This document shows, piece by piece, positions 23,519 to 32,441 of a stretch of 38,160 nucleotides of DNA; positions within the stretch are counted from its first letter, which is position 1, and the number at the start of each line of letters is the position of its first letter. The translations under genes and the position numbers were made by a program. The DNA is taken from positions 1-38,160 of the forward strand of contig NZ_JBDOHS010000022.1 of NCBI RefSeq assembly GCF_039832105.1, in the 5' to 3' direction. Origin of the DNA: Dorea_A sp016295505 (GTDB taxonomy: Bacteria > Bacillota > Clostridia > Lachnospirales > Lachnospiraceae). The notes under the pieces are model-generated. The model made no database searches. It was not told the DNA's origin and was given only the letters and a program-made list of their open reading frames with translations.

Positions 23519-25360
23519 CTATTTTTCTATCTTATCGTTTACTTTAAATGGTTCATATGCAATGCCTTTCCACTCTACGCCGGCCTGTCCTGAGAACTCC
23601 AGAACGTTCAGTCTGACGCCATGTACTACGACAGACAGGAAACACATAACAATATTAAGTCCATGTCCGATTAATACTACCACTACGCCAAGAATCATAA
23701 GAGGTCCGTGAAAACCAGCCGCAATTCCGTTAAAGCTCTGGGAAATGGCAAGTCCTGCCATACCTACCGCAAACAAACGGATGTAACTCATTACATTACC
23801 AAAACAGCTGATCGTATTCAGGAATACGGTAAACGCATCCGCACATCCTGCTTTGATTCCCTGCGCAATTGTCCGATCCGGTGCCATTCCTCCAAAGAGT
23901 ACAACCAGAACAAACGCAACACCAATCAGTGCAAATACCGGTTTAATATTAATCTTCTCTCCGATTACCAAGTAAAGTGATAATAAATACATTGCAACAA
24001 CTGCCACGAGCCATCCCAGGTCTGCCACCCAGCTTAAGTCTTTCTCTCCAAGCTTCTTCTTGATAGAGATCAGACTTCCGAGTGCCATCTGAATTGCCCC
24101 GATGGAGAACGAGAACTTCATAATGTTATTCTGCTGTGCAAGAGCTGTAACGCCAAAACACTCCGGATAGTTGGCAAAACCAGGAATTACCATCGCCTTC
24201 AGAATCGGGACTTCCATGGCCTTTTCCATACCAAACCACGTACCGGTAATCGCTCCCCACACAATTGTTCCAACAGAAAGTACCAATAACAAATAAACTG
24301 CATTGTTAAATTTCTTTGATTTCGCTGCATATGCAATGGTTCCGATCAGGATTAAGACACCGTAGCCGGCGTCACCGATGATCATTGCAAAGAACAGTAT
24401 AAAAAACAGGAAGAACCAAAGCGAAATATCTGATTCTCTGTATCCCGGGAGAATTCCCAGAATATCAAACACCGGCTTCATCAGTCCGGATACTTTTCCG
24501 TATTTCACTTTTGTCGGAATCTGTAAATCGTCTTCAGCTACATCTTCCTGCGCCCATGCCCATTGATTTTCTCTGGCTGCATCTTTAAATCTATCCATCT
24601 CTGCCTCAGGAATATACCCTGATATCCAGACGAAATCATCATCATTTTCTGCAGTCTCGCTTGCCGAAGAATAATTCTCCGCATTCTGAGCTTTGAGCAT
24701 CTGAACCTGAAAACTGGAATCATACACAGCAGCCTTCTTAAAGATCTCCTCACACGCAGCAACTTCCTGCTGTTTGCTTTCAATTTCTTTTTTCAGTTCA
24801 CCGATTCCCTTCTCCGGGATAGTAAACTCAGCTGCCGGAATGGTTGCCGGCAAGATTCCAATCACAGCAACGGTATCCATCTTATCTATTGATACGAGGC
24901 GAATGACCCTGATATCCGGATCCTCTACCACCTTCGCATACTCATTCTTTCCCAGACGGTAAAAATGAAGATCATACCCTGCTTCTTTTAATGGTTTTAA
25001 ATCACCCGGATGAAACTCACCCCAGGCTTTGATACGTTCGATTTCTGCATTGGCAGCACTTATATCCTGAACAAGCGCTGATTTTTTATCCATTGCTGCC
25101 AGAACACCCTGATACATTTCCTCAAACTGAGCATCCGAAAGAATCGGAACCTCTTCTTTCTTTTTGGATTTCTTATCCGGTGCATAGTCCGTCAATGCGG
25201 AAGCCGTTTTTGAAAGACTGGTAAATCTTTCTGACACCGCACGCTGTGGACTCTTTTTCTCTGACAGATGCAGAACTCCGAGATTTCGAAGTCCATCGAG
25301 CATCTCGTCTTTTTTGGAGACAGATGACACGATGTAGACCATTTTCATTTTCTCTATCAT
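23519..25360 (-). CDS. ntpI: V-type ATPase subunit I (stator a subunit)
   Basis: The 613-residue stator forms the ion half-channels next to the K ring and joins the peripheral stalk. The first half (to about residue 310) is soluble and coiled-coil rich, with a lysine cluster at DKKSKKKEE. The second half has about seven membrane helices. The helix FGNVMSYIRLFAVGMAG carries the essential arginine at about residue 528. The end GVEWKGIAYEPF is also typical. Its start overlaps the stop of subunit D by four bases (ATGA), so the two are coupled. Confidence 0.97.
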   Translation of the reverse strand: MIEKMKMVYIVSSVSKKDEMLDGLRNLGVLHLSEKKSPQRAVSERFTSLSKTASALTDYAPDKKSKKKEEVPILSDAQFEEMYQGVLAAMDKKSALVQDISAANAEIERIKAWGEFHPGDLKPLKEAGYDLHFYRLGKNEYAKVVEDPDIRVIRLVSIDKMDTVAVIGILPATIPAAEFTIPEKGIGELKKEIESKQQEVAACEEIFKKAAVYDSSFQVQMLKAQNAENYSSASETAENDDDFVWISGYIPEAEMDRFKDAARENQWAWAQEDVAEDDLQIPTKVKYGKVSGLMKPVFDILGILPGYRESDISLWFFLFFILFFAMIIGDAGYGVLILIGTIAYAAKSKKFNNAVYLLLVLSVGTIVWGAITGTWFGMEKAMEVPILKAMVIPGFANYPECFGVTALAQQNNIMKFSFSIGAIQMALGSLISIKKKLGEKDLSWVADLGWLVAVVAMYLLSLYLVIGEKINIKPVFALIGVAFVLVVLFGGMAPDRTIAQGIKAGCADAFTVFLNTISCFGNVMSYIRLFAVGMAGLAISQSFNGIAAGFHGPLMILGVVVVLIGHGLNIVMCFLSVVVHGVRLNVLEFSGQAGVEWKGIAYEPFKVNDKIEK

Positions 25361-25971
25361 TGTGCCGCCTCCACAAGTTTTTTCTTTGATATTTTTCCGC
25401 GAACAACTGCCGCTGTCTGTTGATCTCCAAGAAATACACCGATTACCCGGATATTTTCCTTTGCCTCCGGAATCTTTACCTTCTCAAACAGGTTCACTCT
25501 CTGAGAAGTAGAACGTAATTCTTTCTCAAGAAGTGCTTCCTGCTTGCGAAGCACTGACACCAGCGCATCCAGACGTGCAATCTCACGGAGTTTTATGATT
25601 GCAGTATCAACCCACAAAGGATAGTCGTCAACATCATAGTTAATGTCTTTGAATGTCAGCTCCTGAAATGTCGGAACTGTAACACCCGCGATGTTCTCAT
25701 TCTTACAGATAACGGTATCCGGCTGTACCAGATGATCAAGCTTTTTGCTCTCTTCGAAGATTTCATTCTCCGCAAATACAGCAACCCAGTCATCCAGATC
25801 TCCAATCATCTGAGCACGTTCGACTTCCTTCTGTTCCAGTTCAGTCTTTGTCTTCATGATGACTGACTGCAGCTGCTGTTTCTTAAGCTGCAGAGTCGGA
25901 AGATAACGCTGATACTGTTTCAGGCGATCTTTCTGCACTTTCTGCTCATTTTTTGTAAGTTTGATAGCCAT
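25357..25971 (-). CDS. ntpD: V-type ATPase subunit D (central shaft)
   Basis: The 204-residue central rotor shaft is predicted as two long helices that turn inside the A3B3 head. The N-terminus (KLTKNEQKVQKDRLKQYQRY) and the C-terminal RVNLFEKVKIPEAKENIRVI match the bacterial D family. It follows subunit B after 12 bases and overlaps subunit I by four. Normally a small F subunit sits on this shaft; no F gene is found in this operon. Confidence 0.96.
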   Translation of the reverse strand: MAIKLTKNEQKVQKDRLKQYQRYLPTLQLKKQQLQSVIMKTKTELEQKEVERAQMIGDLDDWVAVFAENEIFEESKKLDHLVQPDTVICKNENIAGVTVPTFQELTFKDINYDVDDYPLWVDTAIIKLREIARLDALVSVLRKQEALLEKELRSTSQRVNLFEKVKIPEAKENIRVIGVFLGDQQTAAVVRGKISKKKLVEAAQ

Positions 25972-25983
25972 TAACTACTCCTT

Positions 25984-27279
25984 TTAGTTTAATGCATCCT
26001 TATTCGGCCATCTTTCTTTCAGAAGACTCGTCTTCAAACCGGTTTCGTTTGGTTCAAAGCATTCTGCAAGAATCTGCCAGCCAAGATCAAGTGCATCTTC
26101 AAGTGGAATATTAACACCAAGATCCATTAATTTTGTTTCGAAAAGCTCACCGTACTTCAGAAGTTTCTCATCCCATTCTGTCATAAGGAATCCCATGGAT
26201 TTCTTTTCCAGTGCTTCCTTGTACTGAGAGTAAAGACGGATCATACCGTCCATGAGAGCACGATGGTCATCTCTTGTCTTACCATTTACGTTCTGTTTCA
26301 AACGTGAAAGTGATCCAAATGGCTCAATGTGTCCGTTCTTTAAATAATACTGACCTTCTGTAATATAACCTGTATTATCCGGTACCGGATGTGTTACGTC
26401 ATCACCAGGCATAGTTGTAACACCAAGGATCGTGATGGATCCGGCGCCCTCGATATCAACTGCCTTCTCATAGCGAGATGCAAGACAGCTGTACAGATCT
26501 CCCGGATAGCCTCGGTTAGAAGGTACCTGTTCCATAGTAATTGCCATTTCCTTCTGTGCATCTGCAAAGTTTGTCATATCAGTAAGAAGAACGAGTACTT
26601 TCTTTCCCGCAAGGGCAAACTGCTCAGCAACAGCAAGTGCCATATCCGGTACGAGTGTACACTCTACAGTCGGATCGGCTGCAGTATGAATAAACATAAC
26701 CGTATGGCTCATCGCACCACCCTTTTCAAGAGTGTCTCGGAACGCAAGATAATCATCATATTTCAGTCCCATACCACCGAGAACGATAACGTCTACTTCT
26801 GCCTGAAGTGCGATACGGGAAAGCAAAGCATTGTATGGCTCACCTGAAATAGAGAAAATCGGAAGCTTCTGGCTCTCTACAAGTGTATTGAACACATCGA
26901 TCATAGGAATACCTGTACGGATCATGTTCTTTGGCAAGATACGTTTTGCAGGGTTAAACGAAGGTCCGCCTATCGGAATCATGTTTTCAGTAAGTGCCGG
27001 ACCGTTATCTCTCGGAACTCCGGCTCCGTCAAACACACGTCCAAGCAAATGTTCTGAGAAGGAAACCATCATCGGTCTTCCGAGGAAACGGATCGGATCA
27101 TTGGTTCCTATACCCTGTGCACCTGCAAATACCTGAAGAGATACCACATCTTTATCAAGTTTAATAACTGTCGCATAACTGTCACCTACGAGAGCAAGGT
27201 CACCAAGTCTGACATCCTTGGCTCTGACAGTAACTACGTTACCGACGATTGATTCAATTTTTGTATATACTTTCTGCAC
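25984..27279 (-). CDS. ntpB: V-type ATPase subunit B
   Basis: The 431-residue non-catalytic subunit of the A3B3 head. Family text includes RVFDGAGVPRDNGP, IRTGIPMIDVFNTLVESQKLPIFS in place of a Walker A, and the phrase VLLTDMTNFADAQKEMA. The regulatory arginine region ILGVTTMPGDDVTHPVPDNTGYITEGQ is also clear. The start follows subunit A by 11 bases with AGGAGG. No defect is seen. Confidence 0.97.
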   Translation of the reverse strand: MQKVYTKIESIVGNVVTVRAKDVRLGDLALVGDSYATVIKLDKDVVSLQVFAGAQGIGTNDPIRFLGRPMMVSFSEHLLGRVFDGAGVPRDNGPALTENMIPIGGPSFNPAKRILPKNMIRTGIPMIDVFNTLVESQKLPIFSISGEPYNALLSRIALQAEVDVIVLGGMGLKYDDYLAFRDTLEKGGAMSHTVMFIHTAADPTVECTLVPDMALAVAEQFALAGKKVLVLLTDMTNFADAQKEMAITMEQVPSNRGYPGDLYSCLASRYEKAVDIEGAGSITILGVTTMPGDDVTHPVPDNTGYITEGQYYLKNGHIEPFGSLSRLKQNVNGKTRDDHRALMDGMIRLYSQYKEALEKKSMGFLMTEWDEKLLKYGELFETKLMDLGVNIPLEDALDLGWQILAECFEPNETGLKTSLLKERWPNKDALN

Positions 27280-27290
27280 TTTAGGACCTC

Positions 27291-29021
27291 CTACTCAACT
27301 GCTTTCGACATGTAGAATTCTGAAATTTTCTTTCCCTGCTCGTAGTACTCCGGTGTCTGGAACTGGGTACCGTGCCAGTCAAGGAACTCCTGTCTCAACT
27401 GATTGAAGAAGCCTCGGATTTCTTTCTTGTCCTCCAGGTCATAGGACTTCATTAATGCATCATACAGCACATCGAACTCTTCTCTCTGTCTCTCCGGAGA
27501 ACAAGCCGCATCGATCGGATCAAATGAGTTCTGCTGAAGGTATACAGAGTCGAGAAGTTCACCCTTCTGATAGATGGTATAATCTTCCGCAGATGTTCCT
27601 TCCTCACCTACTACCTTCATCATCTGGTTGATCTCATTTCCTCTTCTGAGAATCGCACGTGCTTCTTCGATACGTCCCATATCTACAACACCTGAATACT
27701 TGGACCATGAATCCATCGGATGAATTGCAGGGTATTTACGCGCATCAGAACGTTCTCTTGAAAGTCCATGGAATGCTCCCACTACCTTCAGAGTTGCCTG
27801 CGTTACAGGTTCTTCAAAGTTACCTCCTGCAGGAGATACCGTACCACCAATCGTTACAGATGCAATCTTACCATTCTTAAGTCTTACTTTACCGGCTCTC
27901 TCATAGAAAGAAGCAATTGTTGACTCAAGATAAGCAGGGAATGCCTCTTCACCAGGAATCTCTTCCAGACGTCCTGACATCTCACGCATTGCCTGCGCCC
28001 AACGGCTTGTAGAGTCTGCAAGAAGAAGGACATCCAGTCCCATCTGTCTGTAATACTCGGCAAGTGTAACAGCAGTGTAGCAGGAAGCCTCTCTGGCTGC
28101 TACCGGCATGGAAGAAGTGTTACAGATAATGATGGTTCTTTCCATCAGGGATCTGCCTGTCTTCGGATCTTCCAGTTCAGGGAACTCTTTTAAGATCTCT
28201 ACGACCTCACCTGCACGCTCTCCACACGCTGCTACGATAACGATGTCAGCTTCACCGTTTTTAGCCTCCATATGCTGAAGAACTGTTTTTCCTGCTCCGA
28301 AAGGTCCCGGAACACAGAATGTTCCACCCTTTGCTACAGGAAGAAAAGCGTCAATACAACGAATCTTTGTTACCAGAGGTTCGTCCGGACGAAGTCTCTC
28401 CTCATAGCATTTCACTGCCTGTTTAACCGGCTGTGTGATCACCATGCTGAGTTCTTTCTCCTCACCTTTACTGTTTACAATTACGCAAATTGTCGCTCTT
28501 ACATGATAAGAGCCTTTTTCTTTAATTGATTTAACCGTCCAGTCACGACCTTTCAGTGTGAATGGAACCATAATTTCATGTGTAAATAATCCTTCAGGAA
28601 CACTACCGATAGAATCTCCCGCTTCCACAGAATCTCCCACCTTCACAGATGGTGTAAACTCCCATTCTCTATCCGGAATAGGATCAAGATATACACCTCT
28701 CTCAAGGAAGAAGCCGCACTGTTCAGCCAGATCCGGTAATGGATTCTGAAGACCGTCAAATACCTGGGTCAGAAGACCTGGGCCAAGTTCAACACTCATC
28801 AGTTCGCCGGTAAACTCTACAGCGTCTCCGACCTTAATGCCGTTGGACATCTCGTAGATCTGCATGCTTGCAATCCCATTGTTGATTCGGATAACCTCTC
28901 CTTTGAGACGTTTTCCATCAACAAGGATGTAAGCAACTTCATTTTTATGAACTGAACCATCAAAGCTGACATTTGCCAGGTTTCCGTTAATACCAGTTAC
29001 ATATCCTGTTACTGTTTCCAT
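27291..29021 (-). CDS. ntpA: V-type ATPase catalytic subunit A
   Basis: The 576-residue catalytic subunit hydrolyses or makes ATP. The Walker A loop GPFGAGKT is at residues 239-246, followed by VIVAACGERAGEV with the catalytic glutamate and later LLLADSTSRWAQAMREMSGR. The bulge domain typical of A (about residues 110-185) is present, which separates it from F-type beta. The open frame extends 35 codons upstream into the neighbouring gene, but GGGAGAG stands ahead of the ATG at 29021 (METVTGYV), so this is the start. It lies 13 bases after the DUF2764 gene. Confidence 0.97.
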   Translation of the reverse strand: METVTGYVTGINGNLANVSFDGSVHKNEVAYILVDGKRLKGEVIRINNGIASMQIYEMSNGIKVGDAVEFTGELMSVELGPGLLTQVFDGLQNPLPDLAEQCGFFLERGVYLDPIPDREWEFTPSVKVGDSVEAGDSIGSVPEGLFTHEIMVPFTLKGRDWTVKSIKEKGSYHVRATICVIVNSKGEEKELSMVITQPVKQAVKCYEERLRPDEPLVTKIRCIDAFLPVAKGGTFCVPGPFGAGKTVLQHMEAKNGEADIVIVAACGERAGEVVEILKEFPELEDPKTGRSLMERTIIICNTSSMPVAAREASCYTAVTLAEYYRQMGLDVLLLADSTSRWAQAMREMSGRLEEIPGEEAFPAYLESTIASFYERAGKVRLKNGKIASVTIGGTVSPAGGNFEEPVTQATLKVVGAFHGLSRERSDARKYPAIHPMDSWSKYSGVVDMGRIEEARAILRRGNEINQMMKVVGEEGTSAEDYTIYQKGELLDSVYLQQNSFDPIDAACSPERQREEFDVLYDALMKSYDLEDKKEIRGFFNQLRQEFLDWHGTQFQTPEYYEQGKKISEFYMSKAVE

Positions 29022-29034
29022 CAATTCTCTCCCG

Positions 29035-29556
29035 TTATAAGCTATATACGCGCTGCTGTACCTGATCAAAAAGACGTTTGAATTCCTGTTGTCCTTTTTT
29101 CTGAACGAAACAGCTCTGGCGCTCAAGCAATTTTAGTTTAATAGCATACCCGAATAAATAAACATCATCAAAAGTATGCAGGCCTACCAATGAATCAAGA
29201 TTTTCAAATTCATAATCCAGCAAGATTTTCTCTGCTTCCAGCGGATTCTTCGCAGCCAGTGCGGTTCCCGCCACCTGTGCCATGACAGAATCCTTGTCGT
29301 AGGATGTCAGATAAGGTCTTCCCAGATTCATACTTCTCTGATAATTAAGTTCCCTCGTAAGATTCTTATAAAATGCAGCCCACTCTTTTACAAGCGGTCC
29401 CTCTTCTGACGAAAGAGTAAGATTCTCCAGGAACTTATATTTTGATTCGCTTACATTTGACTGACACATACCGAGAAACTCATCATAAGTGATCGGCATC
29501 TCTCCGTCTGTTCTCAGATCCGGCAGGCTTGATATCAAGTAATAATATGAAGCCAT
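29035..29556 (-). CDS. DUF2764 family protein, V-type ATPase operon component (subunit C-like)
   Basis: A 173-residue protein opening with MASYYYLISSLPDL, the signature of DUF2764. That family is found in V-ATPase operons of Bacteroidetes, spirochaetes and some Firmicutes, between subunits E and A. It is thought to replace the C/d subunit that couples the shaft to the K ring; no separate C gene is present here, which agrees. The mix of helices is compatible but I see no catalytic motif. AGGAGG precedes the ATG at 29556; the frame starts two codons earlier at a GTG that overlaps the SD. The family call is firm, the role is inference from context. Confidence 0.8.
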   Translation of the reverse strand: MASYYYLISSLPDLRTDGEMPITYDEFLGMCQSNVSESKYKFLENLTLSSEEGPLVKEWAAFYKNLTRELNYQRSMNLGRPYLTSYDKDSVMAQVAGTALAAKNPLEAEKILLDYEFENLDSLVGLHTFDDVYLFGYAIKLKLLERQSCFVQKKGQQEFKRLFDQVQQRVYSL

Positions 29557-29568
29557 AGACACCTCCTG

Positions 29569-30129
29569 CTAGAAATCAAGATTTCTGAAATATGGCATCA
29601 GCATCTGCATGATCTCTTCATCCGAACAGTCAAAATAACCCGAACCATCTTTCGCCGCCAGACGGAATCCTGCCTGAACGCCTTTTGTAGGTCTGATCTC
29701 AAGACCATTCTTAATTTCTTCTGCAAGCTCTGCTTTGAGTGCATCATTCACTTCTGAAACTTCAACCGAATAATTCTGTACATCTTCTCCAACCACAACA
29801 GCCTGGATTAATTTTCCAAGTGCGGCATCTGAAAGGGTATCTTTAATCTTCGCAGAAAGGATTTTCTCAAATTCAGCTTCCACCTCAGTTTTAAATGCAA
29901 GCATAGCATCTCTTTTTGCCTGCTCCGCACTGATTGCAGCACTTTCTTTAAGAATACCGATTTCCTTCTCTGAAGTTTCCTGAATACTCTTCACTTCAGC
30001 TTTGGCATCTGCAACAATTGCTTCTGCTTTTTTCTTAGCTTCCGAAATGATTACTTCTGCTTCTGCATTAGCCACATCAATTCCTTCTTTTCGAATTGAC
30101 GAAACTAAGTCTTGAATCTGTAATTCCAT
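29569..30129 (-). CDS. ntpE: V-type ATPase subunit E (peripheral stalk)
   Basis: The 186-residue peripheral stalk subunit is the first gene of the operon. Residues 15-95 are a long charged helix rich in Ala, Glu and Lys (for example EVIISEAKKKAEAIVADAKAEV). The C-terminal globular part ends with GVQAGFRLAAKDGSGYFDCSDEEI, typical of E. GGAAAGGAAG stands before the ATG. No G/H partner gene is seen in the operon. Confidence 0.9.
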   Translation of the reverse strand: MELQIQDLVSSIRKEGIDVANAEAEVIISEAKKKAEAIVADAKAEVKSIQETSEKEIGILKESAAISAEQAKRDAMLAFKTEVEAEFEKILSAKIKDTLSDAALGKLIQAVVVGEDVQNYSVEVSEVNDALKAELAEEIKNGLEIRPTKGVQAGFRLAAKDGSGYFDCSDEEIMQMLMPYFRNLDF

Positions 30130-30190
30130 AAGTTCACTTCCTTTCCTTCCATTTTATTTTTTGTTTAAATAAAAAGAATTTATTCATACT

Positions 30191-30220
30191 ATAATACTAC
30201 AATTAACATGTCTTTTGCAA
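30191..30220 (-). promoter_or_regulatory. V-type ATPase operon promoter
   Basis: On the minus strand TTGCAA (30215-30220), an 18-bp spacer and TATTAT (30191-30196), about 60 bases before the subunit E start. Confidence 0.6.
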
Positions 30221-30348
30221 GCACTTTAGGGACAAAACCATAAAATTTTTCTGTCTTTTTTCTAAAATTTTTCACAAATTAAAAGTCAAATTGTTACATA
30301 TAAACAATAAAATTTACATGAGCATACCTGTTGTTCTTGGAACGAATT

Positions 30349-30377
30349 TTGTAAAACTTAATTTTTTATGTTATACT
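30349..30377 (+). promoter_or_regulatory. TetR-family regulator promoter
   Basis: TTGTAA (30349-30354), a 17-bp spacer and TATACT (30372-30377), 34 bases before the start codon. Confidence 0.7.
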
Positions 30378-30410
30378 ATGGCTAAGAATAGACCAAAGTG
30401 AGCTGATAAG

Positions 30411-30998
30411 ATGAACCATACAAAAAATATTATTATAGACGCTTTCTGGCAATTGTTAGAAGAAAAGCCCTACAATAAAATCACTGTAAAAGATGTCGTT
30501 GACCGTTGCCATCTGAACCGTAATACATTTTATTATCATTTTCATGATATCCCGGAACTTCTGAAAAACAGTATCAAAAGCGAACATGAGTCTATCATTC
30601 AGACCTATTGCAATTTTGGTTCCCCTATTGACTGTATTACGCCCCTTATTCAGAACACCTTAAAACACAAAAAAGCTGTGCTTCATATTTATCGTTCTCT
30701 TCAGCGTGAAGTTTTTTTAATATCTTTAAATGAACTGGCACTGCATATGGTAACAAAATATATTGACACTGCTACTGCCAATCTCTCTCTTCCACCGGAA
30801 GACAGAGCTCTTTTCATTCGCTTTTACAAATGTGCTCTGGTTGGAGTTTATCTTGACTGGCTTGACAGTGGTCTAAACTACGATCTCGAAAAAAGCTTCA
30901 TCCGCATTACAGAATTGCTTCATGGTTCAGGCAAACAAGCTATTTTAAGATCTGCTGAAACTATTTGCACTAAAAAAAGCCCAAATATAATGCAGTAA
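30411..30998 (+). CDS. TetR/AcrR family transcriptional regulator
   Basis: A 195-residue regulator. The N-terminal DNA-binding part reads NIIIDAFWQLLEEKPYNKIT, then VKDVVDRCHLNRNTFYYHFHD (about 24-44), a clear TetR helix-turn-helix. The C-terminal domain is helical and resembles the TetR_C_8 class; its ligand is unknown. The ribosome site is weak (GTGAGC). Its 3' end overlaps that of the PAP2-like gene by 29 bases, tail to tail. It may control the facing DUF308-radSAM-degV-PAP2 operon, but no operator is recognised. Confidence 0.9.
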   Translation: MNHTKNIIIDAFWQLLEEKPYNKITVKDVVDRCHLNRNTFYYHFHDIPELLKNSIKSEHESIIQTYCNFGSPIDCITPLIQNTLKHKKAVLHIYRSLQREVFLISLNELALHMVTKYIDTATANLSLPPEDRALFIRFYKCALVGVYLDWLDSGLNYDLEKSFIRITELLHGSGKQAILRSAETICTKKSPNIMQ

Positions 30999-31554
30999 TT
31001 CCAAATACAACAAAAGCAGTGATACTTCCTGCCAGGAATTCTGATACAGTATGTCGCTTCAATTGTACCGATGCCCAAAATTCAATACCATAAAGAATCA
31101 TGCAGATCAGTATGGTAACCCCATTCAGCCAGTAGGATAAAAATAAATATGGGAGTGTGCAACTGCATGCATGTCCGCTTGCCCGTATTTTACAAATCTT
31201 ATTCAAAAAAGTTAAAATCAATACAGCCAGCAGATAAGAGAACAGCACACACATCAACATCTCAGAACAATGCATTATCTTTCCTGCCAGAAATGCAATC
31301 AAATACCCGCCAAGATTCAGGATAAACGCCATATTCCTCTGCGTTTCCCGTGAATTTTCCTCTGCATTTTTCCTGAGTTTCGCCATAGGATATGCACAGG
31401 CAGGTACAAGCGATAAAAAAACAACTGCCATAATCAGTTCACTCACTGAAGCGAACATTTCCCCAAATGTTCCAGACAATATAAGTAACATAAAAAGTAT
31501 CAATACAGGAGGAACTGTTATAATACGGACAATCTGTGCTATTTTATTCTTCAC
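30970..31554 (-). CDS. PAP2-like integral membrane protein
   Basis: A 194-residue protein with five or six hydrophobic helices. Near the C-terminus it has RASGHACS and, about 40 residues on, KRHTVSEFLAGS. These resemble the second and third PAP2 phosphatase signatures (PSGH and RxxxxxHxxxD), which carry the catalytic histidines; the third motif has Glu where Asp is usual, and the first motif is not obvious. It may act on lipid phosphates such as phosphatidic acid or undecaprenyl diphosphate. The start is GTG at 31554 with AAAGGG upstream; the longer frame overlaps degV. It is last in the DUF308-radSAM-degV operon. Confidence 0.65.
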   Translation of the reverse strand: MKNKIAQIVRIITVPPVLILFMLLILSGTFGEMFASVSELIMAVVFLSLVPACAYPMAKLRKNAEENSRETQRNMAFILNLGGYLIAFLAGKIMHCSEMLMCVLFSYLLAVLILTFLNKICKIRASGHACSCTLPYLFLSYWLNGVTILICMILYGIEFWASVQLKRHTVSEFLAGSITAFVVFGITALYLGFF

Positions 31555-31570
31555 TTTTTCACTGCCCTTT

Positions 31571-32428
31571 CTATAACTTTTTACTGATTCCCATTCCAAA
31601 AGCTCCCGGTCCCACATGACATCCGATACTAAATGTCAGCGGATCATAATTGAACTCTTCTCCTTCGAAGATCTCCTTTGCCATGTCCATCCACTCCTGA
31701 TGATCCTTTTGTTCCACAAAACTCCCAGCAACTCCTACCCTAATTTCATCGCCTCGCTCATGGAACTCATCAGCCCTTTTCTTCATCTCCCGAAGCAAAC
31801 GTTTTTTACAGTTTTTCGTGCCTCTCACTTTTGCATAAGCATCCAGACGTTCCCCTTCAATAATCAAAAGCGGTTTAATATTCAGCAATTCTCCCATTGC
31901 CGCTCCTGCCGGAGTTACACGTCCGCCTTTTTTTAAGTATTCCAGCGTTTCTACCCCGACCAAAATAATGGATTCATAAGCTGCCTGTTCCAGTTTTCTC
32001 TTAATCTCCTTTGCCGAATATCCCTGCTCTGCCAGACTAAGAGCGTCCTGTACAGAATGTCTTTGCGTTACGGAAATCTGATGATTATCCACCACCTGCA
32101 CTTTACCATCATATTCTCTTGCCAGAAGTTGAGCTGTCTGACAGAAGCTGCTTAGTCCACTGGACATTGGAATATACACAATTTCATCATATCCGGCAAA
32201 TAATATATGTTCCCACATTTCCATGATATCCCCTGGTGATGGCTGTGAAGTAGATAGTTCTTTATGTTCCAAAAGCCATTGATAAAACACTTCATGAGAC
32301 AATCCATATCCTTCAAAATAAGTTTCTCCCTCTATAATAACGGGCATCGAAATTACATAGACTCCAAGTTTACGTCCTTCTTCCTCAAAAATACCACTGT
32401 TACTATCCGTTACAATTGCAGTTCTCAT
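31571..32428 (-). CDS. DegV family fatty-acid-binding protein
   Basis: A 285-residue DegV/FakB protein, a class that holds one fatty acid while kinase FakA phosphorylates it. The pattern is AIVTDSNSGI at the N-terminus, STSQPSPGDI (about 60-69), a YIPMSSGLSSFCQTA block, the VDNHQISV motif and a late GCHVGPGAFGMGI with the head-group contact. GAGGAGA precedes the ATG at 32428, which lies 13 bases behind the radical SAM stop; the open frame runs 55 codons further but overlaps that gene. Which acyl chain it binds is unknown. Confidence 0.92.
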   Translation of the reverse strand: MRTAIVTDSNSGIFEEEGRKLGVYVISMPVIIEGETYFEGYGLSHEVFYQWLLEHKELSTSQPSPGDIMEMWEHILFAGYDEIVYIPMSSGLSSFCQTAQLLAREYDGKVQVVDNHQISVTQRHSVQDALSLAEQGYSAKEIKRKLEQAAYESIILVGVETLEYLKKGGRVTPAGAAMGELLNIKPLLIIEGERLDAYAKVRGTKNCKKRLLREMKKRADEFHERGDEIRVGVAGSFVEQKDHQEWMDMAKEIFEGEEFNYDPLTFSIGCHVGPGAFGMGISKKL

Positions 32429-32441
32429 TCGGTATCTCCTC

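Noticed and set aside
29022..29126. N-terminal extension of V-type ATPase subunit A (35 residues)
   Set aside because: It lies within the DUF2764 gene in a different frame, and GGGAGAG marks the ATG at 29021.
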